Of a DNA stretch of 64,000 nt, positions 50,524 through 61,600 are shown in pieces. The DNA is taken from positions 310,001-374,000 of the forward strand of contig NBIV01000023.1 of assembly GCA_003194525.1 (NCBI GenBank). Reading direction: 5' to 3'. Source of the DNA: Gracilariopsis chorda (Eukaryota; Rhodophyta; Florideophyceae; Gracilariales; Gracilariaceae). Positions within the stretch are counted from its first letter, which is position 1; each line of letters begins with the position of its first letter. Under the pieces are notes generated by a model. The model worked only from the letters and a program-made list of their open reading frames with translations. It made no database searches and was not told where the DNA came from. The position numbers and the translations under genes are program-made.

Positions 50524-52038
50524 CCCCTACCGTAGTCTTGGAATTAGAGACACGAGCTTATATAAACACACACACATCAACAAAACTAAAAAGAATTCAA
50601 AGGGTAGTGAAAGATCGTCATACATAATTCGTCGCTAGAAATCGGTGTACTCGTTGTGTTCCAAAGTGAGATGATGTGTGTATCAAAGGCAGGACGGCAG
50701 TAACTTCTCTGCAACGAACATAATACCGTTTCAGGGTGTGCAATTGCAGAAACAAACAAGAAGTTGATACTAGAATGAAAGCGCTCTAATCTGAATAGAG
50801 CTTCAAGGGAAGAACCGTGGGCCTTCAAAGTGTCCGGTCTTTGCGGAACGAGCGAAGCACTTCAACACAATCACATCAAACCACTAGCTTTCGTCTCCCA
50901 TCACCGTGCTGTCTCAGCTCTACAAACTTGTATTTCCGTCATGTCAATTTCATGAAGCGAATTGTCATGTTATACTTGTAATGAAAGCAGTCAAGCAATG
51001 GATCCGATCTCGGGTCTTCCCGTAGAAGCTTGGTACTAATCTTTCCATGTTCCGAGATAGTAGCTAGTGAGCGCAACACGGCTGCTGCAAGGTGAGAGCA
51101 AGCAGCAGTCATCGGCTACATTCCGGGGACATGAATAGAGATTGGTACTACGGGACAGAGAAAATCTTTCTTTCCGAGGAGCTTTACGTACATAGAGTTT
51201 AGCATGCTAGACGAAGAAAAGCTCCCCTGTAGAGTTAGATTCTACCACAATGCCGTAATCAGGTAATGTGTGCCCATAAAAAAGAAGAAGAGAAGAAGTC
51301 AAGCAAATGTGAACAAAGTAGCGAAACGCAACAGGCGTATACCGATGCCTCAGTATGATGTCCTATGAAAATCCGAGCGATTTCTTCTGAAGTTTTCTAT
51401 CCTAACGCGGTGCCTCAAACTTTGTTCATCTCTAATGATCGGTCTCTTCAAGAAAAGTCCAGAACATCCTGATTCATATTCCGTTACTGTCGTGATGCTA
51501 TACCAATACCAGTGTGGAGCATCACTCGAGCAATGCCCTATTAACCTGCGTTCTCGGCTCTACGACGCCTTTTCGAAGACCTCGGGAAGGCTGCCGTTCG
51601 CTTCCTCACGTCACAAACGATGCTCTCCGCCGCTTTGCATTCAGGTACTACTGGACTCCACTGTTGCTCGCATATGCGCCAAGTCCTTTTTAAGATCAAT
51701 GACAGCATTCTCTATGTGGCCTTACCCTCATCATCTGCGTTCTGGTAATACCTATGACAAATAAGAAAAAGCCTCTCAAGTCTTCAGTAGCGTCTATCAC
51801 CACAACTGATGGAGTGCAGCAGCAGTACTGGGATACCTTTGTTGTGTGCACCTTCAATCCAAGGCGATGAGCTCCCGTGCAACACGTAGCGGTGCATTAG
51901 AGATGGGCACGACGGGTTTGGATTTGTCGAACAAGGATCGTCTGTTTTTCTTTTATTTCCTATTCCTGATAGTCTCCTCCACAACACCAAGTATCACATC
52001 TATGGACAAAAAAGTGATATAGAATTGTGCCCCAACGC
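50524..52038. other. Intergenic region, nothing supported
   Basis: About 1.5 kb between the LINE remnant and the GapA stop. Open frames of up to ~110 residues lack domains. A TATATAAACACACACAC stretch at about 50558 is the only low-complexity feature. It may include the LINE 3' UTR. Confidence 0.4.
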
Positions 52039-53449
52039 TTACTTCCACTGAGCCGCCATGACCTCACCGAGGTCAACTACGCGCTGAGAATAGCCCCACT
52101 CGTTATCGTACCAGGCGACAACCTTAATCATGTCGTCACCCATCACCATGGTGAGGGAAGAGTCAATGATGGTGGATTCATCAGTACCGCGGTAATCGCA
52201 GGACACCAAAGGCTCATCAGAGTACTTGATGATACCCTTCATCGAGCCGTTGGCGGCCTTGAGGAGGGCGCCATTCACCTCTTCCTTGAAGGTCTTCTTG
52301 CTGACCTGCATGACGACGTCACAGACGGAAACGTTCGGAGTCGGGACACGGAGGGCAATACCATTCAGCTTGCCGGCGAGAGTTGGCACAACAAGGGCGA
52401 CGGCCTTGGCAGCACCAGTGGTGGTGGGGACAATGTTGAGCGCGGCTGAGCGTGCACGGCGAAGATCGCGATGTCCGGCGTCAAGAAGTCTTTGATCACC
52501 AGTGTAGGAGTGAGTAGTGGTCATCATTCCACGGACGACACCGAATTCCTCGTCAAGAACCTTCATGAAAGGAGCCATGCAGTTGGTTGTGCAAGAGGCA
52601 TTGGAAACGATGTCGTACTTGTCGTGAGAGTATTCATGGTCATTGACACCAACAACGAATGTGCCAACGCCATCACCCTTGCCGGGAGCGGTGATGAGAA
52701 CCTTCTTGGCGCCAGCCTGAATGTGCTTTCCAGCTCCAACGGCGTCAACGAAGACACCGGTGGCTTCGACGACAATGTCGATGTTAAGCTCCTTCCACGG
52801 AAGTTCGAGCGGGTTGCGGTTGGAGACAACCTTGATGGTCTTGCCATCAACGGTAATGGTGTCTTCGCCAGCGACAACGTCAGAGTCGAAAGTACCGAGG
52901 ATTGAATCGTACTTGAGAAGGTGAGAGGCGGTCTTGACACCAGAGGTGTCGTTGATGCAAACGACGTCCATGTTAGAGTCGGCACGACCAGCCCAGCATC
53001 GGATGAAGTTACGGCCGATACGACCGAAACCGTTAATGGCAACGCGCACCTTCATGGACGGGGATGTGGTGCTGCGGGCGGGCGCGGCCATGGTGTTGAC
53101 GGCGTTGAAGAAGGCATCATTGGCATCAGAAACACCTCCGAATGCAGATCCTTGCTCAGCGGTCTGGAGACGGGCGGTGTTATTGACCTTCTTCAAACCA
53201 GAGAACTGGGCGAAGCTGGAGCGACCCTACGGAACAGAAGCATAATTGGCACATATGTTAGAAGATGTGGACAGATGAGGTTGGGATATGTTCCTTGAAG
53301 AATGCAATACACTGTGACAATGCAGTTCAAAGAGGGCCATCGCTCAAGGCGAAACGCATTAACGCTTAGAAGAACTGTGGACTTACGTTGCAGACGGCGG
53401 ACTTGGAGGAGGTGCTGAAGACGGAGGAGACTGGTGCAACGAAGGCCAT
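52039..53449 (-). CDS. GapA: Plastid glyceraldehyde-3-phosphate dehydrogenase A, two exons
   Basis: NADP-using GAPDH of the Calvin cycle in the plastid stroma. Exon 1 (53387-53449) encodes [20 protein letters not shown] and N. The 160-nt intron (53227-53386) is GTAAGT ... CCGTAG. Exon 2 (52039-53226) starts [20 protein letters not shown] and runs to the stop, for 416 residues. The transit peptide is thus split by the intron, a layout I recall from Chondrus GapA. The enzyme core has [17 protein letters not shown], the catalytic Cys in [12 protein letters not shown], and [19 protein letters not shown], where NDT-x-G fits dual NADP/NAD binding. There is no CP12-like tail, as expected for GapA. 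Confidence 0.96.
53227..53386 (-). other. Intron in the GapA transit-peptide region
   Basis: The 160-nt phase-0 intron falls after codon 21, between GTAAGT and CCGTAG. Confidence 0.92.
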
Positions 53450-54507
53450 TGTAGGGAATATTAGAAGAAACAAAAGACAAAACTAACTGGTACGGGAGAA
53501 GGGAGCTAGGGCGGCTATCGGGTGGCGAGAGAGGGTGGGGAATTGGAAGTAAGACTTAAATGCGCGGAGGTCGGATCGGGCGGTGAAAATGACAAAAGTG
53601 AGGAGCAGACACAGCGTGCCAGCGGTGAGCCACGAATTGAGAGTGCCCTGGGATGAGCGGCTCTCATGCTCTGAACAGCTCATGGTGCAGTGCGTCGTTC
53701 ATTGCCGCACACCTGCGATCTGCGTTAATCCGCGAGAAGACAACGAGCACCCCGCACGCGCAGCTCGTCAAGTGCCGCGCGCCTTACAGCACATGGTGCG
53801 CTCCAGCCAATCATAGCCACTGGCCGCCCCGCTTTAAATTTAATTTCATTGCCACGTATGTATACGTGTAGTATAAAAAGCGCTGTAAGCCCGGCATAAG
53901 ATCCCTGTGAACGTTAACGTTTTCGTTTGCGGTGGAGAGCATGCGGACATGCCGCGTCGCTGCTTACTAACCTTTGCCCAGAGACGTATCTTCGGGGAGC
54001 AGTTATCGGGCTACTTTGCAAGGAATAGCTCACAAGTCTAAACGGGAGAGCCCAATTATGCGACGTGACCATTGTCAAGGGCGCGAGCTCCGAATCAAAC
54101 AAAAGCTTCATCTCACGACTGCGAGATGGCGTCTACCTCAGCTTGCTGGCTCAACTGTGTGGGGGACAAGCTACGATTTTCGCACAATGGTCGAGGCCGA
54201 GGCCGAGTCCGAAAGCCGGTTCCGTGAATGCAAAGCAAGCCCTATCCTTGCCAAACGGAGCTCTTACCCTGATGAATGGTGGCAAGGTATCCACTGGATA
54301 CTATCCAGACGTTGGGTTGAGATCGCCGCAATCTTAGGGTTTGCACCCTGATTAGGTTAGCATGCTTGCGCTCTTGTATCCGTCTGTCAAGGTTCTTCGA
54401 CCCTCGAAAGCAGCTCGGTGATTGGCCGCACAAGCGAATGATCGGCCTCGATCTTGTACAAACCTTCACAGAACAGTATTTCTGTGCAATTGCAACTTTA
54501 TGAAGGG
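53450..54507. other. GapA upstream region plus unassigned sequence
   Basis: It carries the GapA promoter at the left (for instance TTTAAG near 53555 on the minus strand). Further right, at 53850-53880, a CACGTATGTATACGTG palindrome is followed by GTATAAAAAG in plus orientation, looking like a core promoter with no recognisable gene behind it. Confidence 0.4.
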
Positions 54508-54610
54508 TACCAAGGGTAGCCTTCTACCGTGGTAACCTTGGGTAGCCTTCTACCGTTGTAACCTTGGGTAGCCTTCTACCGTTGAAACCTTGGGTAGCCT
54601 CTCCCTATTG
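54508..54610 (+). repeat. Tandem repeat, 26-base unit, about four copies
   Basis: Units at 54508-54532, 54533-54558, 54559-54584 and 54585-54610. The two central ones (TAACCTTGGGTAGCCTTCTA then CCGTTG) are identical, the outer two degenerate. The unit shares TACC(A/C)TTGGGTA-like sequence with motifs seen elsewhere in the window. Confidence 0.9.
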
Positions 54611-55623
54611 TACAGTAGCACCGAGGAGGAAGGTTCTTTATGGTGAAGCTGTGATTAGATGTATACGTGTCAAATTGATATCGGACTTCGTAATTGAACA
54701 AAGGCACACGCCGGAATTGATCGTAGCGCACGGCGATAGCTGACAAACGTGAAAGTTCAGAACAGAAAGATATATCCGGAGTGAGGACGGCCGCGTGCGA
54801 GTGTTATAAAAGGAGCGATGAGACTCAGAGCAAACGAAAGGAGAGGGCCAAGGCGACGACGAGGGCAGACTCCGAACAATTATGCTTATTACTGTGTTCT
54901 GATTGTATTCTCTACCGTCTGTAATTAGTATGCAGTCCATACAACCCACAAAAACTGGACATGGGGCATGGGCTTCTATCACAAGACCAACCCGTTCCTT
55001 CCTCCCTTCGTTTGTTGTATCTTTTTAATAGCAATATTAACAAAATTAACGAACCATTTGTAAACTATTCCCCGTTAAGACCAATTTCTTTTGACCAGCA
55101 GGTTTAAGCTATGTACTATACTTTTTTACACAAGAATAAATTATGACAAACTTTTCCTCCGGTAGGATGGACCGTCCTTTTATGTTTTGATTCTGTAAAA
55201 TAATTTAATACGACACAGATAACAATTGTAGGTTAAATGGGTTACAAAAGGTAAAAAGATGGAGATCAAACCTTTCTCTTCTTATAAATACAAGAGAAAA
55301 AAGGTTGTGTTCGATACTGATCATCATTTAACACATCGATGTTGCACATCGATTAAACTATGTAAAAACGGTAAATAAAACGACCACGTTGGAAAACAAC
55401 CAATATACGCACAAGGAGGATAGCGATTAGATTGAATAGAGAGAGACTTAAAATGAAATCTGCCATATATAGCTAGGCGCCAAGAGAAAGATTATTATTT
55501 ACCTCGAAAACTCTATAATATACTTCATCTTCTCTGTAAATATGTGCTCTTGATTCCTTCACGCAATATGATATTGCCAAGTATGTAAGGTCCGTCTAAC
55601 GGGCTCTTTCTACGTTTTATATT
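54611..55623. other. AT-rich stretch, possible regulatory or LTR-like DNA
   Basis: About 1 kb, strongly AT-rich from 55000. It holds GTTATAAAAGG near 54804, a CTTATAAATACAAG box near 55286 within a long inverted pair (AACCTTT ... AAAGGTT), and no coding frame. It may belong to the retroelement's outer part or flank it. The boundary cannot be set without a second copy. Confidence 0.35.
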
Positions 55624-55904
55624 GTGGTGCAACGCCCCAAAGGGGAGAAACACCGAAAGACGGACGGGATCTTTCCTCCGTGGAGGTGAACCCAGTTGGG
55701 TAGAGCCCCTCTAGGGGTGGCACGGCGGAGTCGGTTTGTAAGACCGAGGCCACCCTTTGCGACTGTGGTGCAATGCCCCAAAGAGGAAAAACACCGAAAG
55801 ACGTTCGGGATCTTCCTCTCACGAGGTGAACCCAGTTGTGTAGAGCCCTCCCAGAGGTGTCACGGCGAAGCCGTTTTGTAAGACCAGGGACCCCTGTTGC
55901 GACT
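55624..55904 (+). repeat. Tandem duplication, two ~140-base copies
   Basis: Copies at 55624-55764 and 55765-55904 both start GTGGTGCAA(C/T)GCCCCAAA and end TTGCGACT, with perhaps 80% identity by eye. Each is full of short GC hairpins (CCCCAAAGGGG, CTCCGTGGAG). Confidence 0.85.
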
Positions 55905-56653
55905 TGGAAAGGGAGGTGAAGGCGAAGAATCGGTATTCGCGTGAGCGGGGTGTGATCCTCAGTAGAGGTATGTTTCCACGTAAGTGGGGAAGTGTGAGCG
56001 GGTGCACACAGGAAGGGCCGCGGGTAGCGAGATGTACTACCCTGAAAGGGGGAAAAGAGAAGAGTGAAGGGAAAGGAGGGAGAGTGGACGAGGGTGAGTC
56101 GCGAGAGCGACGAACAAATACGGCAATGCCGGTGGACAGGACTCCCTATACAGCGCGAAACACCAATGCAATTGGAACAATTATACTCCCAAGGATGGGC
56201 CTCTTTAGATGCGCAAGGGGGTTAGATGTCCCGTGGTTTACGGCGTTTCCCTCCAAGGAGGAGTAGAGCACGCGCGCAAGCGGTAACAACTAGAGCCAAT
56301 TCCCCAGGTTGGGGTCCTTTGTTGGGGAGGGTTTACTGGTGCGACGGCAGTGCGCCGTCGCACTAAGTACTACCTTCCCAGAAATGGGTGTGAAAATAAT
56401 AAATAATATTAACTAAAATACTCCACATTTCGTGGCAACATCCACTACTGTAGCCAACCGCCAATTGACCCAAAACCGTGTCCCAGGTGTCCATATCCAC
56501 CATTGTGGGGCGTATTTCATATACACACCACACAACCGATAATATCGGGAAAGCATTCAAGTACCAAGAATCCCTCCCTGAGGGCGTTGCACTTCATTTC
56601 CCCCCCCCTAAGACGGGAAAACGACCGCGGACGCGGAGGATTCCCAGACGAAA
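55905..56653. other. Hairpin-rich noncoding part of the retroelement region
   Basis: G-rich DNA with stem-loops such as GTGCGACGGCAGTGCGCCGTCGC at about 56340 (a 9-10-base stem) and CCCCAGGTTGGGG. A C-run with flank at 56596-56608 would be a purine run on the minus strand and could be the element's polypurine tract. Confidence 0.4.
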
Positions 56654-58438
56654 ATGGGTGATAAAAGCATGTGCTCTGTCTCCGGTTCTCTGGTAAATCC
56701 CTCTGCACCAGAGTCATCGAGCGCACAAACAACAACAACAGCCACCCTCAAAAAGGGAGAAATGAACAACGACAACAACATCAACCATAACAGCCAACCT
56801 CCGAGGCCTCTGGGGCGATACACCACCGGTTTCCGGTCAGATCCCCTGCCTCAGGGCGATCGACACCCGGTACAACCGGGGAATATGGCTGCTGCAGCCG
56901 ACCATCCCTTCGCACTAACACCTTCGGTGGTATCCTCCGGAACCGCTCCGGCGTTCAACTGGCCAACCTACAACACCCTGGTGGGGTTCAACCCGATGAA
57001 TCGGAATCACGCGTCGCGCCTGCGCCTTACCCCGTGGTTTCACCCGGTCGGTGTCCTCAATGAGGGATTGGTCACCTTATGCGGATGGCTCAGACACCTT
57101 TCCGGGGGATCTGCCCAGAGCAGTCACCACATCGTGGAATTGGCGTCACCGGATTGCGATTCCGCGTCACCACCTCCGAAGGAATTCGGGCGAGACCGTC
57201 GCTGCGGCGCAGACCGCGTTGACGCACATGGCATACCAACGGCAGAGCCGGGCTCCTTTCGATGTACCGGTCCCACCGGAGTTTGGCTTCGACGTTAGCC
57301 ACTTCCGCACTCGCGAGCAGATTGGATACGGCGACAACCTGTTCCGCCTCGAGACCCTCGCTTGGAGGAATTTCCCCGCAGCGCGGCAAGAAGCCCTTTG
57401 TTGGGAGCGACCGATTAGTTGGGCGGAGTTCAGGTATCTTTCCCGGCAATACCGGTCCAACTTTCTCCAAAACTTCATACGCTATGAGCGGCGTTGGCAA
57501 TCCCGATTCGGGTATTTCATCCCGTATCAGAACGTGGAGAAAGAGCGGATTGCGCCGCCTCACCGACTAGGTCAGTATGTAGCACTCCTCGAGTGGTGGC
57601 GCTTCCACGAAGCCTGCCGGGGGTGCTACATAGAACTCCCGCCGGTACTTACCTACCTCGGTTCGCTGCTCATGCAGGATCCCCGGTCGGGGTTGTGGTC
57701 CGTGGTGATTACGGAGTGGGCGGCCGCGCTGCGGCTTATATCCTCAACGAGGCGTATGACCAGTTTCGTCTCTGGTTCCTCCCACCGCGTGTGCGGGCAG
57801 CGATCCACAATTTGGATCTTCGCATCCCCCTTGGGGGCCAGGCCAACAATGAAGAGGTCCTCCAATTACTTGGGTACATCGACAGCGTTAGCTGGAGTGA
57901 GGTCCCGCTAGAGCAAAGCGGTCGTCTGGATGGCGGCAGCGGTAACACCGGCGGTCCGGGACTCGGTAGAAACACCGCCCTTGCGGGGGATTTTATCTAC
58001 TTCGACCCCTGGGAGTTCCGGGAAATTTCCTCCGAGGAGGCGCGCGAGCTTCGCGATACGCCCCGGCATGTGCCGGAAGACCACCCTGTTGGGTACGTCG
58101 ATTCTGACGACTACTACCGCAGATACGGCGGGGATGACCCAATGGTCGATAACGAACCGGAAGAACCCGGGGAGATGGACGTAGAGGAAACCGGCGCTAG
58201 CGCCGAAGTTTTCCCAGATGGGGTATCTCCGGCCGAGCCGGCTGCTGACCCTTCGGCAGCAAGTGCCGGACCTTCTATCCCCAGCGGGGTGACGGCGAAT
58301 GAAAACGAGATCATCGCACGTTTTCTCCGGGGTGCCGGTCTGAGCACTGCCGAGGTATCGGGGGATGTCACCACCATGGCGGACGCGTTGGCCTACCGCC
58401 TCGCTGGTGGTTACGCCCCGGACGATGGGGGTGAGTGA
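56654..58438 (+). pseudogene. Antisense coding-like stretch in the retroelement, product unknown
   Basis: A plus-strand stretch reads convergently to pol and closes about 190 bases from the pol end. It encodes an N-terminal Asn/Ser/Thr-rich part, an Arg/aromatic-rich middle and an acidic Pro/Ala/Ser tail, with no known domain. About two breaks are present. Antisense ORFs between pol and the 3' LTR are known in some plant Ty3/gypsy lineages; a match to those is not shown. Confidence 0.5.
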
Positions 58439-58625
58439 AACCTCTAGTCCAGTTTCCTGGTTCTTCTTTCCCTGGCTATGCCAGTTAGTGTAGTGTAGTA
58501 TGGAGCTTGCTGCTCCACTAGGTAAACTTTCCCGTCTCGGACGGTGATTTCCATTTACAATTCCCCGTCTTGGACGGACTTTCCCTTGCTATCCCTTCTG
58601 GCTGCCCTCCGCCCACGCGGCAGCG

Positions 58626-61600
58626 TTACCCGACTTGGGCATTAACCAGCGTGGCTGGGGCTGCAGTTCCCGTATGACGGTGGTATCGCACGACCTGCGA
58701 TCGTTGAAGGTGTTCAATTGGCTCCCACGTATCCCCACTGGGGTCATACCCGTACCAGCGCACGCGGTATTGTAGAATACCATCCTGGTCCCAGGTGTGT
58801 CCGACAAGTCGGTCTATTACGAACTCTCGTTCGTAGACCTGCCGGCCGTGCCGGGTGGTGGTTGTATTCCCTTGCGAGGGTTGTCCGCTGCGCGGTATAT
58901 TACCCCCTATCCGGGTTGTCGGCGATGTCTCCGGCGTTGCCGTGCGCTGTCCTAGTGGCCGCTGCTCATGCGGGAAAAAATCCCTCAAGAGGGTGTGTGG
59001 TGTCACGGTTTTCACCGGCAAGTCGTTCCCCAGAGGGGTGTCGTTGTTCCCGTCTTCACGGTAAGCCGGGCGAACTGCCAACCGGCGGGGGACTTGAACT
59101 CCGCGAGTGCGTTCTTCTTCACGAACCGCGAGCTTGCGGGGTCTTTGCCGCGTATGCGGGAACGTCGTTTGCGACATCCCCTGCGGGGTCCCGTGCGACA
59201 CGGTGATTGGTAAGCGTTCCGCCTCCCTGCCAGGTGCACAAGCACTCTGCACCATACGTTCCGGCGACGCCGTGGTGTCCCCGGTTACTGACGGGTTGCC
59301 TGGGGCTAACTCCGGTACACCGGTATTTTGGTCAAAATTCTCCTTTGGGGGGTGCCGGGCAGGTGCCGATGACACCCTTTTCAGAGGAATTGCCGCTAAG
59401 CGCAGTGCACCATCTCCATAAGGAGGGGCGGCGTCCGGTACGACCGGTTTTGAGCGTGCGATGGCGCGCGTCTTTTCCGAGCTCCTCGGTTCTTCGCCGC
59501 AGCGTTGCGGAAGTTGGCGCAAATTACTCCCCGGAGCGGGGGCTTCCATTCCGTCGACGACGGGAGGCGTTCCCGGCGCTTGTGCGCCAGGGCCTGAAGC
59601 ATCGACTGCGGCTTGGCTGCCTTTTTCCCCAAGAGGGGTGTGGGTATTTCCCTGTGAGGCTGGCGTATGTAGACGCCTCTTCTCCGCGGGGCACGCGTCT
59701 GCTGGACCTAATTGAACCGCTTCCGCGGGGGCTCCCGCCAATGGCGGCTTCGATGCATCGCTCTGCTCAGGGGATTGGGGGCTATCGTCACCATACTCCC
59801 TTATCGGGGATCCTTCCCTGACAGGGGTGTGCGGTAGTTGCGCTTCAACTTCCCGTGTAGCACGGTATATTTCCCGCGTTTGTGGCGATGCCTCTGGGGA
59901 TAGATCGGGCGATTGCATTTCCGCTGCTGCGGTATTGGAGGGAACCTTCTCGTTTTACCGTGACGAACGGTGTATTTGCCGCTTTTGCGGGGCCTGCACG
60001 TCTGGTTCCTGTTGCACAGCACTGCCCGAGAACGGGGGATTAGTGTCGCGTGACATACTCCGTGCTCCACGGTCAGTGTTCCGTATGTTACTGTGTGTTT
60101 CCCGTTGCGACGGCGATATGGTTCCTCGAAAACGAGTGTTCTCCTCCCCCTCCTTAGACGGAGCTGCGGGAGAAGGGATAACATTCCCCGCCTGGCGGGT
60201 ATAAATGCGTGCCAGTGGGGCAGACGTGGTAGGGGCGGGCGCTGAGAGGCCCGAATTACCCGGCTGAGCCGGTGAGTCCGACAGGGTCGGTAGGTCTGAG
60301 AGTCTCCGGCTGGGGTGTGGTAGTACCGTAGGGCTAGTACTCCCGGATGATTCCAGTGTTGCAGAGTCCGTAGAAACGGGGTTGCCTGGATCCATGACTA
60401 CCTCTGACGAGGGAGGAGGGGCAAGGACAACACGATCAAGGGAAGTCCGTTCGTGCGTGTGGCCCATTTCTACCACGACAGTTTCGGTGTTAACAGAGAT
60501 GACCTTGAATGGTCCATCCGCCACAGGCAAGAGTTTGTGGCGCTTCTCCCGTTCTGGGTTGTAGTACTCCTTCCTGATGAAGACGTAGTTATTCGCCCGA
60601 ATCGGGGATGGTTTCCCTCACAAGCGAGCATCAAAATCCCGCTTGTAAGCGGCTTGGGCCCGTGCCATAGACTTCCGCGCAGCAGGAACCAGCTTGGAAA
60701 GCCATTGCTTCTATTGCTGCTGGTAGATACCCACTGATTGGAAATTGTCCAAGGTAGCTTGGGGTTCCAGCGCCACAGGCGGGGGTGTTCTAGATAGAAC
60801 CAACTCGAATTGCGAAACTCCGGTAGTCCGGTGTACCTGCGTATTGTACGCGTAGGTTACCGCATCAGCGTACATGTCCCAGTTCTTTGGGTGGTCTGCG
60901 ACGTAGGAACGTAACGCCGCGACTAACGTCCGGTTACACCGTTCAACTTGCCCATTACACTGGGGGTGGTAGGTAGTCGTGAACAAGTTCTTGACATCCA
61001 GGATGCGACAGACATCCTGGAAGAACTTTCTCACGAACTGTTTCCCGTTATCGGAGAGCACCTCCACAGGGGGACCGTAGACGAAAATCCAGTGCGTCAC
61101 CAGAGCCTGGGCCACCGTGAGAGCAGTTATCTTCCGAAGAGGGACAGTCCGTACCAGCTTAGAAAAGCGGTCGGTAATGACAAGTAGAAACTTGTTTCCA
61201 CGTTTCGTCGGTCCGAGAATATCGAGCGCGATAAACTCGAGCGGCGCCCTTGCGGGGAATAGTCTCATCTTCTTCGCATTTTTGCGGAGTTTGACGCGAT
61301 TCTTCGCGCATTCGCTCCAAAACCGCACGGTTGCGTAGCAATCCACCGCTATGGCGGTCCAATAGAAATCCCTTCGCAGGGTTAGGTAGAGTTTCCTCCC
61401 ACCTGGGTGACCTCCCATCGGGGCGTAGTGTGATAGGTGTAACACCCGCGACTGCAGGGAATGAGGTACCACAATCTGTGGGCGGGCTTCGACCTTCCTT
61501 ACGAGGTAGCCTTTGTCGTTTACCCCGAAAGGGAGATCTTCACCACCGTTGATACGGGCACGAATTCTCGTACAGAATGGGTCGCCGAATTGTTCTCGGA

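Noticed and set aside
51435-51764. Hypothetical 109-codon gene
   Set aside because: No domain, no neighbours supporting it, composition near random.
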